The notes beneath the pieces are model-generated. The model had not been told where the DNA came from, made no database searches, and saw only the letters and a list, made by a program, of their open reading frames with translations. A program made the translations under genes and the position numbers. From Haemophilus sp. HMSC068C11 (GTDB lineage Bacteria; Pseudomonadota; Gammaproteobacteria; Enterobacterales; Pasteurellaceae), in the NCBI RefSeq assembly GCF_001815355.1, contig NZ_KV820360.1, positions 233,716 through 297,715 of the forward strand: a stretch of DNA of 64,000 bases. The letters are read 5' to 3'. Positions within the stretch are counted from its first letter, which is position 1. Each line of letters opens with the position of its first letter. This document shows, in pieces, positions 29,185 through 39,938 of the stretch.

Positions 29185-29225
29185 AAAGTGCGGTCAAAAA
29201 ATCCCATGTTTTTTGACCGCACTTT
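29185..29225. terminator. USS inverted-repeat terminator between cmoB and rlmM
   Basis: 17-bp stem AAAGTGCGGTCAAAAAA with its complement, 7-nt loop, bidirectional between convergent genes. Confidence 0.85.
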
Positions 29226-29231
29226 GCTTTT

Positions 29232-30320
29232 CTATTTTAAGGCAATATGCACCGTAATCTCTTCACGATCGTGATACAAATGCTTCGCCTGAATATCAAA
29301 TTCCAGTTCTTTTTCTGCTAACATTACCGCAAGATTTTCTAAACACAACATCACTTCTTGATAGCGTTTTTTCATTGGTAATTTCAAATTGAAAATAGTT
29401 TCTCGGCACCAGCCGTTAATTAACCATTTTCCAATTAAATTCGCAATTCGACTTGGTTGCTCCACCATATCACACACAAGCCAATCAATATGCTTACGTT
29501 TTGGTGGTTGGAATTTAAATCCATCTTCTGGGCAATGTTCTATTCTGCCAGTATCATGTAAGCTCGCCGCCATTTTGCCGTGATCAACCGCATACACAAA
29601 TAAACCACGTTTCACTAATTGATAAGTCCAGCCGCCAGGACAAGCACCGAGATCGACCCCAACCATATTTTCATTCAAGCGTTTACTTTCTTCATTTCGA
29701 GGAATAAAGGTTAAAATCGCTTCTTCCAATTTTAAAGTTGAACGGCTTGGTGCATCCGCTGGGAATTTTAAACGTGGGATTCCCATAAAGTGGGTGGAAT
29801 TATTACCAAGATAGGAATACCCCACATAGCAACAATTCGGCTGCGTGAAAAAACAATGCAAAATTTGACCGCACTTTGCATTCGGTTTGCCTTGTAACCA
29901 ACCTTTCTTTTTCAATGCTTGGCGCAACGGTACGGTAAATTTTCGGCAAAATGTCGAAAGCTCTTTGGCTTCATTCGTATCTGCTGTTTCAACAAATAGC
30001 TCTACCGCTTGCTTAAGATTAATGTCTTCTGCAATGCGTTCATATTGAGCCAGAATTGGCGAAATACGATCTTGAGGATCCAGGTTTTCTAAGAGATCTG
30101 ACACGACGATCATTTGGCGCGCAAAAATCAAACGATTAAAAGGGATTTCTCGCGCTAAACGATCTGCATCACCTGGTTGATAGCATTCAAAAATGACATA
30201 ACCGCTGTTTTCTAGCACGCGAGCAAAACCAAATACGCCACGCTCAGAAGCGCGGTCAGTAATTTCTGCGGCCACTTCTTTTTCAAAGCCAATTCGACAA
30301 TATAAGGCTAATTTATTCAT
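29232..30320 (-). CDS. rlmM: 23S rRNA 2'-O-ribose C2498 methyltransferase
   Basis: Methylates 23S rRNA C2498. The N-terminal THUMP-like half ([20 protein letters not shown]) is followed by a RrmJ/FtsJ-type domain with [19 protein letters not shown] and the catalytic-tetrad region [19 protein letters not shown]. 362 residues. The start overlaps the gcvA stop by 4 nt (ATGA), so the two are cotranscribed, as gcvA-(ygdD)-rlmM are in enterics. Confidence 0.95.
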   Translation of the reverse strand: MNKLALYCRIGFEKEVAAEITDRASERGVFGFARVLENSGYVIFECYQPGDADRLAREIPFNRLIFARQMIVVSDLLENLDPQDRISPILAQYERIAEDINLKQAVELFVETADTNEAKELSTFCRKFTVPLRQALKKKGWLQGKPNAKCGQILHCFFTQPNCCYVGYSYLGNNSTHFMGIPRLKFPADAPSRSTLKLEEAILTFIPRNEESKRLNENMVGVDLGACPGGWTYQLVKRGLFVYAVDHGKMAASLHDTGRIEHCPEDGFKFQPPKRKHIDWLVCDMVEQPSRIANLIGKWLINGWCRETIFNLKLPMKKRYQEVMLCLENLAVMLAEKELEFDIQAKHLYHDREEITVHIALK

Positions 30321-31207
30321 ATTTTCCCTAATTTTATTGAATCTTTAATCCATGTTCTAAAGGCTTGAATCTGTTCATCATCTAAACGATCTAAATGATT
30401 GACTACATAGAATGATTTCGGATCCCGTAATTCGGTTGGTAACACAATTTGCAGATGACCATTTTCAATTTCTTGCTGAGCCAAAATACGATTAGCTAGC
30501 ACGATACCCTGACCATGAACGGCAGCTTGTAATGCCATAAAGGTATGGCTAAATAATGGACCTTGCTGAATATTCAAATCATCTAATTTGAGATAATCAG
30601 CCATCGCTTGCCAGTTATCTCGAGTATGTGTGTGAATCAGCGTGTGCTTTTTCAAATCATCTGGACGGCGAACGGGAATTTTCTCAAGCAATGAAGGTGC
30701 CGCCAAAATCACTAAGTTTTCTTCACCTAATCGATCGACTTGTAAATTTTCCCAATCACCTTTGCCATAATAAATGGCAATATCAATTTCTTTATTTAAT
30801 AAACCTTCATCTTGATCAACGCCCTTCAAGCGCACTTCAATTTCAGGGTGTTGCTTATTAAAATCACTCAAATGTGGCACAAGCCATTGAATACCAAAGG
30901 TTTGTGGCACACTAATTGCCAAATGTGGCTCTGCTTTAAGTGTTAATAAACGTTCAGTCGCTTCATTTAATTTTCGCAAGACTTTGTTAATATCAACAAA
31001 ATAGGCTTTCCCAAATTCCGTCAATTCGAGTGAACGATTTTTGCGTATAAAAAGCTCGACACCTAAAAAATCTTCTAATAATTTTATTTGATGGCTCACT
31101 GCGGCTTGTGTCACAAAAAGTTCATCAGCAGCCTTTGTAAAACTTAAATGTCGAGCAGCTGATTCGAAAGACTTCAATGAATTCAGGGGAGGCAAACGTT
31201 TATACAT
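30317..31207 (-). CDS. gcvA: Glycine cleavage system transcriptional activator GcvA (LysR family)
   Basis: LysR-type regulator: N-terminal [23 protein letters not shown] and [21 protein letters not shown], the GcvA/AmpR-subgroup pattern, then a periplasmic-binding-like effector domain. Starting at 31207 (MYKRLPP, GGGAAG upstream) it has 296 residues. The identification is strengthened by the divergently encoded GcvB small RNA, the same gene arrangement as in E. coli. GcvA is expected to control gcvB in response to glycine. Confidence 0.93.
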   Translation of the reverse strand: MYKRLPPLNSLKSFESAARHLSFTKAADELFVTQAAVSHQIKLLEDFLGVELFIRKNRSLELTEFGKAYFVDINKVLRKLNEATERLLTLKAEPHLAISVPQTFGIQWLVPHLSDFNKQHPEIEVRLKGVDQDEGLLNKEIDIAIYYGKGDWENLQVDRLGEENLVILAAPSLLEKIPVRRPDDLKKHTLIHTHTRDNWQAMADYLKLDDLNIQQGPLFSHTFMALQAAVHGQGIVLANRILAQQEIENGHLQIVLPTELRDPKSFYVVNHLDRLDDEQIQAFRTWIKDSIKLGKI

Positions 31208-31296
31208 AATTCTTCCCAACGGCTAAATTTTAGTTTATAATGAAAAAGATTCAATTCGGATTAGTTTTTTTTATGCATCAAATAAAAAAACATCAT

Positions 31297-31325
31297 TTGT
31301 CCTTCCATTACCTTCTACCTACAAT
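31297..31325 (+). promoter_or_regulatory. gcvB promoter
   Basis: -35 TTGTCC (31297-31302), 17-bp spacer, -10 TACAAT (31320-31325), placing the start at about 31332-31334. GcvA binding sites are expected just upstream in the gcvA/gcvB intergenic region, but I could not delimit them. Confidence 0.65.
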
Positions 31326-31333
31326 ACACACAT

Positions 31334-31506
31334 ACTTAATGATTGGTAATTCCTTACAAGTTAATGAGTTTCAGACTTAAGTATGATGTTGTGTTTGCAT
31401 ATAGTTCGGTTCTCCGAACTGGAGTAACAATTAAGTTACTCATTTACTTCCTGTATATATTAAACCATTCTGGTTAAGCGCTGCTCGTTTCGAGCGGCGT
31501 TTTTTT
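31334..31506 (+). ncRNA. gcvB: GcvB small regulatory RNA
   Basis: Hfq-dependent small RNA that represses amino acid and peptide transporter mRNAs. Recognised by the G/U-rich R1 seed GATGTTGTGTTTGCAT (31385-31400), the R2/R3 seed ACTTCCTGTA (31446-31455), which is shared with E. coli GcvB, and position divergent from gcvA. Hairpins: ACTTAA/TTAAGT closing the 5' domain (31334-31382), AGTTCGG/CCGAACT (31403-31420), GAGTAAC/GTTACTC (31422-31441), and a 9-bp terminator stem with T7 (31479-31506). At about 173 nt it is shorter than the 205-nt E. coli RNA. Confidence 0.93.
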
Positions 31507-31689
31507 ATTTCAGCCATTCTAACATAAGCAAAATTTTATTTCCTGACCTACTTCAAAAATTTGAGAATCCAATAAAAATTTTGAGAAATCACAATATTTT
31601 TGTGTTTAAAGGTTTTCATAGTAGCCGTTATGGTGTAGATTAACTGCATTTCCATTCATAAAATTATTTATACAAATTAAGGAAGCAAA
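31507..31689. other. Intergenic region gcvB-ilvE
   Basis: AT-rich, no open frame. It must contain the ilvE promoter, but no confident -35/-10 pair, leader peptide or attenuator was found; AAGGAAG at the end is the ilvE ribosome site. Confidence 0.5.
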
Positions 31690-32721
31690 ATGAAAGACTT
31701 AGACTGGAACAATCTTGGATTTAGTTATATCAAAACAGATTATCGTTTCATCGCACATTGGAAAGATGGTAAATGGGATGAAGGGAAACTTACCACTGAT
31801 AATATGCTACATATCCACGAAGGTTCAACGGCAATTCACTACGGTCAACAATGCTTTGAAGGCTTAAAAGCCTATCGTTGTAAAGATGGTTCAATCAACT
31901 TATTCCGTCCTGATCAAAATGCAAAACGTATGCAACATACCGCAGATCGTTTATTGATGCCTCAAGTGCCAACAGAATTATTTATCCGTGCTTGTAAAGA
32001 AGTGGTGAAAGCAAACCAAGAATGGTTAGGTCCTTACGGTTCTGGCGCGACATTATATTTACGTCCATTCCTCTTTGGTACGGGGGCGAATATCGGCGTG
32101 AAAACCGCACCTGAATTTATTTTCTCTGTATTCTGCTGCCCAGTAGGCGCATATTTCAAAGGTGGTTTAGCACCATCTAACTTCATTACGACTGATTACG
32201 ACCGTGCTGCTCCGATGGGAACCGGTGGCGTAAAAGTGGGGGGGAACTATGCGGCAAGCTTGCTTCCACATGAACTAGCCGCAGAACAAGGTACACCAGA
32301 ACGTAAATTTGCAGACGCGATTTACCTTGATCCTAAAACTCACACTAAAATTGAAGAAGTGGGTGCGGCAAACTTCTTTGGTATCACCAAAGATAACAAA
32401 TTTATCACGCCTGCATCTGAATCTATTTTACCAAGTATCACGAAATACTCATTACTTCACATTGCAAAAGAACGTTTAGGTATGGAAGCCATTGAAGGTG
32501 ATGTGTATATCGATCAACTTGATCAATTTGCCGAAGCGGGGGCTTGTGGTACTGCTGCAGTGATTACGCCAGTAGGTGGTATTCAACATAAAGGTAAATT
32601 CCACGTGTTCTATTCAGAAACGGAAGTTGGCCCTATTACACGCAAACTTTACAACGAATTAACCGGTATCCAATTCGGTGATGTGGAAGCACCTGAAGGC
32701 TGGATTGTAAAAGTAGAATAA
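31690..32721 (+). CDS. ilvE: Branched-chain amino acid aminotransferase
   Basis: PLP-dependent class IV transaminase for Leu, Ile and Val. It belongs to the longer BCAT type II form (343 residues, like eukaryotic and Gram-positive BCATs) rather than the 309-residue E. coli form. Motifs: [30 protein letters not shown], the PLP-lysine in [15 protein letters not shown], and [10 protein letters not shown]. Strong AAGGAAG ribosome site. Monocistronic, ended by a 14-bp terminator. Confidence 0.95.
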   Translation: MKDLDWNNLGFSYIKTDYRFIAHWKDGKWDEGKLTTDNMLHIHEGSTAIHYGQQCFEGLKAYRCKDGSINLFRPDQNAKRMQHTADRLLMPQVPTELFIRACKEVVKANQEWLGPYGSGATLYLRPFLFGTGANIGVKTAPEFIFSVFCCPVGAYFKGGLAPSNFITTDYDRAAPMGTGGVKVGGNYAASLLPHELAAEQGTPERKFADAIYLDPKTHTKIEEVGAANFFGITKDNKFITPASESILPSITKYSLLHIAKERLGMEAIEGDVYIDQLDQFAEAGACGTAAVITPVGGIQHKGKFHVFYSETEVGPITRKLYNELTGIQFGDVEAPEGWIVKVE

Positions 32722-32759
32722 TTTTCCTTTCTATCAACAAATCGAGATTCATTTAATTC

Positions 32760-32806
32760 AAGGACTAAGTTCTGTCACTATAGAACTTAGTCCTTTTAGT
32801 TTTTTA
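32760..32806 (+). terminator. Intrinsic terminator of ilvE
   Basis: Perfect 14-bp stem (32760-32773 with 32782-32795), 8-nt loop, then TTTAGTTTTTT. Confidence 0.9.
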
Positions 32807-32925
32807 CACGCTTTGTATAAAGTATGTTTCAGTAGAAATACCTCATTAATAATATTTAACTCACGCCAAAATACTTCAAAATCAACCGCACATTTCCCCT
32901 TTTATTGTGTGCCTATATTTCAAAT

Positions 32926-32968
32926 TATGATCTTCATCACAGTTTTATTTAAACAGATCGATTAGAAT
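32926..32968 (+). promoter_or_regulatory. Class II CRP-type promoter of oadGAB
   Basis: CRP-like site TATGA-N6-TCACA (32926-32941; 9 of 10 core bases), -10 TAGAAT (32963-32968), predicted start near 32975. The CRP centre then lies at about -41.5, the class II position. The same bases also read as a weaker FNR-like TGAT-N4-ATCA, so FNR input cannot be excluded. Confidence 0.6.
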
Positions 32969-33005
32969 AAAATTGTCCATTTTTTCAAGCAAATAAGGAA
33001 GAAAA

Positions 33006-33275
33006 ATGATGACTCCCTCTGCACTTATAGGCGAAGGAATTAACCTGATGTTTTCAGGGATGGGTTTTGTATTGGTCTTTTTGCTCATTTTAATTTGGGC
33101 AATTGGAGTGATGTCTAAACTTATCAACCGATTTTTTCCAGAACCTCAACCCGAACCCAAAACTTCCCAAAATTCAACCGCACTTTCTGCGGCACCTACT
33201 GACGATTTTGAGCGGTTACGTCCTGTGATTGCAGCGGCTATCGCACACCATCGACGTACCCAACAGTTCAAATAA
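33006..33275 (+). CDS. oadG: Oxaloacetate decarboxylase gamma subunit
   Basis: Small membrane subunit of the Na+-pumping oxaloacetate decarboxylase; anchors the alpha subunit and binds Zn2+. It has one N-terminal transmembrane helix ([20 protein letters not shown]), a proline-rich linker, and a C-terminal tail ending [13 protein letters not shown] with the histidine pair expected for the Zn/alpha contact. 89 residues. First gene of oadGAB, 15 nt before oadA. A USS falls within the linker. Confidence 0.93.
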   Translation: MMTPSALIGEGINLMFSGMGFVLVFLLILIWAIGVMSKLINRFFPEPQPEPKTSQNSTALSAAPTDDFERLRPVIAAAIAHHRRTQQFK

Positions 33276-33290
33276 AATAAGGATTTTACC

Positions 33291-35081
33291 ATGGCTAAAA
33301 AAATTAAAATGACAGAACTGGTGCTTCGTGATGCCCACCAATCACTTTTCGCAACGCGCTTGCGTCTTGATGATATGTTACCAATTGCTCATGAATTAGA
33401 TGATATTGGCTATTGGTCGTTGGAAGCTTGGGGCGGTGCAACATTTGATAGCTGTATTCGCTTTTTAGGTGAAGATCCTTGGGTTCGTTTGCGTGAATTG
33501 AAAAAAGCTTGTCCAAAAACTCCATTACAGATGTTATTACGTGGCCAAAATCTATTAGGCTATCGCCACTATGCTGATGATGTAGTAGAACGTTTTGTAG
33601 AACGTTGTGTAGCGAATGGTATGGATGTTTTCCGTGTATTTGATGCACTCAATGATCCACGTAATATGAAAGCGGCATTACAAGCAGTACGTAAATTTGG
33701 TGGTCATGCTCAAGGGACTTTAAGTTATACCACCAGCCCAGTTCATACCATGCAAACCTGGCTTGATACGACTGAGCAATTACTTGAAATCGGTATCGAC
33801 AGCTTGGTCATCAAAGACATGTCCGGTATTTTAAATCCAATGGCGGCTGCAGACTTAGTGCGCGAAATCAAAAAACGTTTCGACGTAGAATTGCATTTAC
33901 ACTGTCACTCCACCACTGGTATGGCAGAAATGGCGCTATTAAAAGCGGTTGAAGCAGGTGTAGATGGTATTGATACGGCAATTTCTTCTATGTCTGGAAC
34001 TTATGGTCACCCTGCAACTGAATCCCTAGTCGCCACCTTACAAGGCACTGAATATGACACCGGTTTGGATATTCCTCGCTTGGAAAAAATTGCTGCCTAT
34101 TTCCGTAATGTGCGTAAAAAATATGCCAAATTTGAAGGCCAATTACGCGGTGTAGATAGCCGTATTTTAGTAGCACAAGTACCAGGCGGTATGCTCACCA
34201 ACTTGGAAAACCAATTAAAACAACAAAATGCGTCCGATAAATTAGATTTAGTATTAGAAGAAATCCCGCGCGTGCGCAAAGACTTGGGCTACATTCCACT
34301 CGTTACACCAACCTCTCAAATTGTTGGTACACAGTCGGTTATTAACGTTCTCACTGGCGAACGCTACAAAACTATCGCCAAAGAAACTGCCGGTATTTTA
34401 AAAGGTGAATACGGTAAAACACCTGCACCGGTAGATAGTGTGTTGCAAGCTCGAGTATTAGAAGGTGCGGCACCAGTAACAGACCGCCCTGCCGATCACA
34501 TTGCGCCTGAAATGGCGAAAATTGAAGCTGAAGTTGCAGAACAAGCTAAAGCGAAAGGCGTGAAATTGGCAGACAATGCCGTAGATGATGCTTTAATCGT
34601 AGCGCTCTTCCCTCAAATTGCGTGGAAATTCTTAGAAAACCGCAACAATCCTGCCGCCTTTGAACCCACTCCAACCGGCAATGAAAGTGCGGTGGAAAAT
34701 AAACTGGTTTCTAAAGCTGCACCAGCAGCCTCTGGCTCCGCTATTTATACCGTGGAATTGGAAGGTAAAGCTTTTGTAGTGAAAGTAAGCGAAGGCGGTG
34801 ATATTTCTCATGTCGCAACTACTGCTCCTCAAGCTGTACCACAAGCGACTCCTGCTCCAGCAACCGGTGGTACACCAGTAACGGCGCCGATGGCAGGTAA
34901 TATTTGGAAAGTTGTTGCAACAGAAGGCCAAACCGTAGCAGCTGGCGATGTATTATTCATTCTCGAAGCCATGAAAATGGAAACCGAAGTAAAAGCTGCA
35001 CAAGCTGGTACCGTGCGTGGCATTTGCGTCAAAGCCGGTGATGCTGTCGCCGTAGGTGACACCGTGATGACCTTAGCATAA
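33291..35081 (+). CDS. oadA: Oxaloacetate decarboxylase alpha subunit (biotin carrier)
   Basis: Carboxyltransferase that moves the carboxyl group of oxaloacetate to biotin. The N-terminal CTX TIM barrel carries [13 protein letters not shown] and the metal-binding [14 protein letters not shown]. An Ala/Pro linker (about 490-525) leads to the biotinyl domain with EAMKMETE; the biotinylated lysine is about K562. 596 residues. Works in the cytoplasm docked on OadB via OadG. Confidence 0.96.
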   Translation: MAKKIKMTELVLRDAHQSLFATRLRLDDMLPIAHELDDIGYWSLEAWGGATFDSCIRFLGEDPWVRLRELKKACPKTPLQMLLRGQNLLGYRHYADDVVERFVERCVANGMDVFRVFDALNDPRNMKAALQAVRKFGGHAQGTLSYTTSPVHTMQTWLDTTEQLLEIGIDSLVIKDMSGILNPMAAADLVREIKKRFDVELHLHCHSTTGMAEMALLKAVEAGVDGIDTAISSMSGTYGHPATESLVATLQGTEYDTGLDIPRLEKIAAYFRNVRKKYAKFEGQLRGVDSRILVAQVPGGMLTNLENQLKQQNASDKLDLVLEEIPRVRKDLGYIPLVTPTSQIVGTQSVINVLTGERYKTIAKETAGILKGEYGKTPAPVDSVLQARVLEGAAPVTDRPADHIAPEMAKIEAEVAEQAKAKGVKLADNAVDDALIVALFPQIAWKFLENRNNPAAFEPTPTGNESAVENKLVSKAAPAASGSAIYTVELEGKAFVVKVSEGGDISHVATTAPQAVPQATPAPATGGTPVTAPMAGNIWKVVATEGQTVAAGDVLFILEAMKMETEVKAAQAGTVRGICVKAGDAVAVGDTVMTLA

Positions 35082-35091
35082 GGAATGGTCT

Positions 35092-36396
35092 ATGGAGAGT
35101 ATTATTGCGTTAATTAAAGGGATGGGCATATTCCATCTGCAATGGGGGCAAGCAGTGATGATCGCTGTGAGCCTACTGTTGCTGTGGCTTGCCATCTCAC
35201 GCAAATTTGAACCTTTGCTGTTGCTACCAATTGGTTTCGGCGGATTATTGTCAAATATCCCTGAGGCAGGACTAGCCATGACAGCATTAGAGAATTTGCT
35301 TCATCTCGGCTCACCAGAGCAAATTGCGGTAATTGCTTCGCAATTAGGTATACCACCCGATCCTGCCTTGATAAAAACAGCGCTAAATTCTGCGCCAATA
35401 TCCATGATAAATCAATTAGAAGCTTTATCTGTGGATATGGGGTATAGTGCCGGTATTCTAGCATTGTTCTATAAAGTTGCGATAGGATATGGCATTGCAC
35501 CATTGGTTATTTTTATGGGCGTGGGTGCTATGACAGACTTTGGTCCGTTATTAGCCAATCCAAAAACATTGCTACTTGGCGCTGCAGCACAATTCGGTAT
35601 TTTCGCTACCGTACTCGGTGCGCTAGCGTTAAATTATTTCGGTATTATCGAATTTACGCTGCCTCAAGCCGCGTCTATCGGTATTATCGGTGGTGCGGAT
35701 GGTCCGACAGCGATTTATCTCACCAGTAAACTGGCACCTGAATTGCTTGGCGCGATTGCCGTAGCGGCCTATTCTTACATGGCATTAGTGCCGTTGATTC
35801 AACCACCGATTATGAAAGCGTTAACCACAGAAGAAGAACGCAAAATCCGCATGACGCAAATGCGCCATGTGAGTAATCGTGAAAAAGTCTTGTTCCCGGT
35901 TATTTTGCTGTTGCTCGTTGGTTTACTCTTACCTGATGCTGCCCCATTGCTTGGGATGTTCTGTTTCGGTAATCTCATGCGCGTGAGTGGCGTCGTTGAA
36001 CGTTTAAGCGATACCACACAAAACGCCTTGATTAACATTGTAACCATTGTGCTTGGCTTGTCTGTAGGCTCTAAACTTATCGCCGATAAATTCCTACAAC
36101 CGCAAACATTAGGCATTTTAATTCTTGGTGTCATTGCTTTCGGAATCAGTACAGGTAGCGGTGTATTAATGGCAAAATTGATGAATAAATTCAGCAAAAA
36201 CAAAATTAACCCGCTCATTGGTTCTGCTGGTGTATCTGCCGTTCCTATGGCCGCTCGCGTTTCCAATAAAATCGGATTGGAAGCAGATAACCAAAACTTC
36301 CTACTCATGCACGCAATGGGACCAAACGTCGCTGGGGTAATTGGCTCAGCGATTGCCGCTGGGGTCATGTTAAAATATGTCGGTACGTTGATGTAA
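35092..36396 (+). CDS. oadB: Oxaloacetate decarboxylase beta subunit (Na+ pump)
   Basis: Integral membrane subunit that decarboxylates carboxybiotin and exports Na+. Family segments: [12 protein letters not shown], the [15 protein letters not shown] loop with the essential Asp, [39 protein letters not shown] (in parts), and [14 protein letters not shown]. About 9-11 membrane helices, 434 residues. Last gene of oadGAB; ended by a bidirectional inverted repeat. No citrate lyase genes are adjacent, so the source is likely malate via mdh or imported C4 acids. Confidence 0.96.
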   Translation: MESIIALIKGMGIFHLQWGQAVMIAVSLLLLWLAISRKFEPLLLLPIGFGGLLSNIPEAGLAMTALENLLHLGSPEQIAVIASQLGIPPDPALIKTALNSAPISMINQLEALSVDMGYSAGILALFYKVAIGYGIAPLVIFMGVGAMTDFGPLLANPKTLLLGAAAQFGIFATVLGALALNYFGIIEFTLPQAASIGIIGGADGPTAIYLTSKLAPELLGAIAVAAYSYMALVPLIQPPIMKALTTEEERKIRMTQMRHVSNREKVLFPVILLLLVGLLLPDAAPLLGMFCFGNLMRVSGVVERLSDTTQNALINIVTIVLGLSVGSKLIADKFLQPQTLGILILGVIAFGISTGSGVLMAKLMNKFSKNKINPLIGSAGVSAVPMAARVSNKIGLEADNQNFLLMHAMGPNVAGVIGSAIAAGVMLKYVGTLM

Positions 36397-36442
36397 GGTT
36401 ACGGAAGCTGAAAAACACCTAAATGAGGTTCATTAAATAACA

Positions 36443-36471
36443 AAAAGAGCGGTCAATTTGACCGCTCTTTT
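36443..36471. terminator. Variant-USS inverted-repeat terminator between oadB and aas
   Basis: 14-bp stem AAAAGAGCGGTCAA with its complement. The core reads GAGCGGT, not GTGCGGT, so it is not a consensus uptake signal. Confidence 0.85.
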
Positions 36472-36488
36472 ATTTATGACAATTTTCT

Positions 36489-39400
36489 TTACTTAACCAA
36501 GCTCATCGCCAGATTCTTCGCGCCTTTGAAATCCACTTTACCACTTCCTAACATTGGAATTTCATCCACTAAGAAAACTTGGCTTGGCAGCATAATCGGC
36601 GGTACATTTAATCCTTTAATACGTCCATTAATCTCATCTAAAGAAAGCACTGATTTGATTAAAAGCACAATGCTCTCGCCTTTTTTATCATCGCTTACAG
36701 CCACCGCAACGAATTGATTTTCTTCATCAAATACTTGTGAAAGTTTCTCTTCCACGCTGCCGAGACTAATCATTTCGCCGCCGACTTTAGCAAATCGAGA
36801 ATAACGATCCACAATGGTAATAAAGCCGTTATGATCAATGTGGCCTTTATCGCCGGTTTTGTAATAACGTACACCATCAATTTCAACAATCACTTCTGCT
36901 GTTTTTTCTGGTGCATTCAAATAACCTTTCATGACTTGTCCACCACCAATCAAGATCAAGCCGTCTTCGCCGACTGGTAATTCCTGCAAGCTTTCTGGAT
37001 CCACAATTTTAATAATGGTGCCCGGTAATGGCATACCGACTGTACCAGCTTGATTGAAGGTAAATTCCTGTAAGGTTTCTGGATCAAGTAAATTAGGCAT
37101 ATTAACACTGGCTACCGGTGCTGTTTCAGTTGCGCCATAACCTTCGTAAATTTCTAAGCCAAATTTAAGTTTAAAGGCTTCTTTTACATCTGCTTTCAAT
37201 TTTTCAGCGCCCGCAATAACCATACGTACGTTTTGTAGCATTAACGGATGGAATTTCTTATTGCGTACATACAATCTAAAGAAAGTTGAAGTACCAAATA
37301 AAATACTCACTCGATGTCGAGCACACATTTTTCCTACTGTCGCCCCATCAGTCGGATCCGCCACACTCACCATTTTAATGCCTTCACACAATGGCAATAA
37401 AGTTGTCACGGTTAAGCCAAATGAGTGGAAAATTGGTAAGGAATTCAAAATCACATCATCTTTATGGAAGTTTAATAATTCACCGATCTGTTTAATGTTA
37501 GTCAGTAAATTTTTATGGCTTAATTCAATGCCTTTCGGATCACCTTCACTACCACTACTGAATAAGATGGTTGCATTATCGTCCAAGCTTACGTCTGCAA
37601 AGTAACGTAATTTAATCCACCATTGTGGCGCTAAAAACGCCGTTAAAAATGACCGCACTTTATTCGCTTTAGTGATCGATTTCCCTAAATTTTCCATAAA
37701 GAGGGCTTTATCAGCCACCACTTGGCTAAAGTCAAAACCTTTTGCGTTCAATTTATCCAAGAATTTTTCAGAGGTAATGACTTGCGAAATATTAGCTTTT
37801 TTCAAGGCTTTTTCCATCACTTCAGGGCTTAGCGTGTAGTTTAAATTTACCGGTACTTTGCCCATCACCATTAAGGTCATATTGATAATTGCTCCAATTG
37901 ATGAACTTGGTAATAACACACCAACATTTTTTTCATTCCCTAAAGCAGCTTTTAAGGTTTTCACAAACATTAGCACTGCAGCAATAAATTTCAGGTTATT
38001 CAGTTTAGTGCCTTGCGCATCCACCGCGGCTTCTTTGAATAAATTCGATTTTGCCGAATTCAACCAATGGTGCATAAGTGGTTTACGTTTACTCATGACT
38101 TTTTCCCATACGGAGAAAGAAAGTTCGAGTACTTTTTGCTTCATCGCTGTCGCATCAATAAAGCCATGAATTGGTTTACCAAATGCCACTAAAATTTCAC
38201 GTTTACCTTGGCGTTTAGTTAAATTCTTATAGAAAGAATCCGCACGGGAGAAGCTGCTACCCCATAATCCACGTAAATAGAAAGGTACAGTCGTCACATT
38301 CTCTAAATCTTTTAATACGTGCTCAAAGCCTTTTTGGAACTCATTGATTTGACCGTTATAACTGATATGACCTTCTGGGAATAAAGCCACCACTTCACCA
38401 CGCGCTAAATATTCACGAATGGTTTCAATAGATTCACGACTTGAACCACCACCAATTGGAATCACTTTGAAAATACGGAAGAACCAAGTGAGATACCATT
38501 TGTTGTAAATCGGACGATACATGACAAATTTAATCGCACGCGGACTAGCCGCTTGTAACACCAACCAGTCAATCCAGCTAATATGGTTACCTAATAACAA
38601 CACGCCACCACTTTGTGGAAGATTTTTTAACCCCTCCACATGAAAACGGTAATTCGCTTTTAATGCAAAGAGCAAGAATAAACGCGTAAATAAATGGGGT
38701 ACTTTCGACATGGTATATAAACTCGCAGCAAAACATGCAGCCGAAGTCACTAAGAATAAACCTTGAGTCGAAACATTCAGTTGTACAAAAACAATGCTTA
38801 ATAGCAAAAACACTACCATGAACACGTTTTGCACAAAGTTGTTACCCGCCATGATTTTGCCGCTGATTTTCTCAGGTGCGAAATACTGAATGGTTGCATT
38901 CAATGGCACGATCAATAAACCGCCAGAGAAACCAAAGACAAAAGAACAAAGTGCTAATACCACCCCACTTTGAGCTAGAGTTAAGAAGAATAACGACACA
39001 CAAATACCCAACGCACCAAGCGGCACAATACCTAACTCAATATGCAAACGAGAAGCACGTCCTGCAAGATATGAACCAAGCACAAGCCCTATTCCACTCA
39101 CCGCAAGAATTGCTTGAATGACAACTGCATTATCTTCATTGAACATCGCTTTATAATGCGCAGGGAATGCCGCCACAATAATTTGTGACACGCCCCAAAA
39201 TAGACTTAGCCCAATGACACTCAACCAAATATTTTGATCTGCTTTTAATGTGCGAACGTTATCTTTTAAATACCCTAAAGAAAGGTATTTTCTCATATCA
39301 AACTGACCATCTGTATTCTCAGCTTCTTGCTTAAAGAATGGGATTTTAAAAGCAAAATAGGCTTCTAATGCACTCAGCAATACTAATGCTACACCAATCA

Positions 39401-39938
39401 CCCAAACACTTTGTAATACTTCATTCGGGTCATCTGATGCCACATAATGTGCTTCAAAGAAGAAAGAAAAGGCAAAAGAACTAAACAGAATAGCCACAAT
39501 GGTGAGTGCTTGAATCACACCATTTGCCATACCGATATTTTCAGTGCCCACAATTGATTTAATAATGCTATATTTGGCTGGAGAATAGACCGCACTTTGC
39601 GCCGCCAAAATCAATGTCAGTACAAAGGAAATAGCAAACATGCCCGTCATATAACTCAATAAAATCCCCGCGCTAATCGCCACTGCCGCTAAACTGCTAT
39701 AACGAATCACATTGGTGCGAGAAAATTTATCGTTAATAAATGCCGAAGGGGAAAATAAGAAAATAAACGGTAATAAAATCATCGCATTAATTAATGCCGT
39801 TAAAACCACCAAACTCTCGCCTGAAAAACTTTTCAGCAACACATTTTGAATGGTAATTTTATGTGCTAAATCCACACTGGCATTAATAAAGGCAATGGCT
39901 AAATAAGGCACAAAGCCAGCATATTTTAAGAGTTTCAT
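36489..39938 (-). CDS. aas: Fused LplT-Aas: lysophospholipid transporter / 2-acyl-GPE acyltransferase / acyl-ACP synthetase
   Basis: A 1149-residue three-domain fusion. Residues 1 to about 410: MFS transporter of the LplT type (12 helices) that flips lysophosphatidylethanolamine inward. About 420-630: PlsC-type acyltransferase with GNHISWID (NHX4D) and FPEGHIS. About 640-1149: AMP-forming acyl-ACP ligase with ILFSSGSEGDPKGIELSHKN, EGYGATETAPV and YKTGDKGHID. Together they take up and re-acylate lysophospholipid. In E. coli lplT and aas are two adjacent genes. It is coupled to a MerR regulator by a 4-nt overlap. Confidence 0.94.
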   Translation of the reverse strand: MKLLKYAGFVPYLAIAFINASVDLAHKITIQNVLLKSFSGESLVVLTALINAMILLPFIFLFSPSAFINDKFSRTNVIRYSSLAAVAISAGILLSYMTGMFAISFVLTLILAAQSAVYSPAKYSIIKSIVGTENIGMANGVIQALTIVAILFSSFAFSFFFEAHYVASDDPNEVLQSVWVIGVALVLLSALEAYFAFKIPFFKQEAENTDGQFDMRKYLSLGYLKDNVRTLKADQNIWLSVIGLSLFWGVSQIIVAAFPAHYKAMFNEDNAVVIQAILAVSGIGLVLGSYLAGRASRLHIELGIVPLGALGICVSLFFLTLAQSGVVLALCSFVFGFSGGLLIVPLNATIQYFAPEKISGKIMAGNNFVQNVFMVVFLLLSIVFVQLNVSTQGLFLVTSAACFAASLYTMSKVPHLFTRLFLLFALKANYRFHVEGLKNLPQSGGVLLLGNHISWIDWLVLQAASPRAIKFVMYRPIYNKWYLTWFFRIFKVIPIGGGSSRESIETIREYLARGEVVALFPEGHISYNGQINEFQKGFEHVLKDLENVTTVPFYLRGLWGSSFSRADSFYKNLTKRQGKREILVAFGKPIHGFIDATAMKQKVLELSFSVWEKVMSKRKPLMHHWLNSAKSNLFKEAAVDAQGTKLNNLKFIAAVLMFVKTLKAALGNEKNVGVLLPSSSIGAIINMTLMVMGKVPVNLNYTLSPEVMEKALKKANISQVITSEKFLDKLNAKGFDFSQVVADKALFMENLGKSITKANKVRSFLTAFLAPQWWIKLRYFADVSLDDNATILFSSGSEGDPKGIELSHKNLLTNIKQIGELLNFHKDDVILNSLPIFHSFGLTVTTLLPLCEGIKMVSVADPTDGATVGKMCARHRVSILFGTSTFFRLYVRNKKFHPLMLQNVRMVIAGAEKLKADVKEAFKLKFGLEIYEGYGATETAPVASVNMPNLLDPETLQEFTFNQAGTVGMPLPGTIIKIVDPESLQELPVGEDGLILIGGGQVMKGYLNAPEKTAEVIVEIDGVRYYKTGDKGHIDHNGFITIVDRYSRFAKVGGEMISLGSVEEKLSQVFDEENQFVAVAVSDDKKGESIVLLIKSVLSLDEINGRIKGLNVPPIMLPSQVFLVDEIPMLGSGKVDFKGAKNLAMSLVK

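Noticed and set aside
31507-31689. Attenuator or leader peptide for ilvE
   Set aside because: The strong terminator at 31479-31506 belongs to GcvB; no branched-chain-rich short ORF lies between it and ilvE.
32927-32940. FNR box upstream of oadG
   Set aside because: TGAT-N4-ATCA is present, but the overlapping CRP match is better (9 of 10) and its distance to the -10 fits class II CRP; kept only as an alternative.
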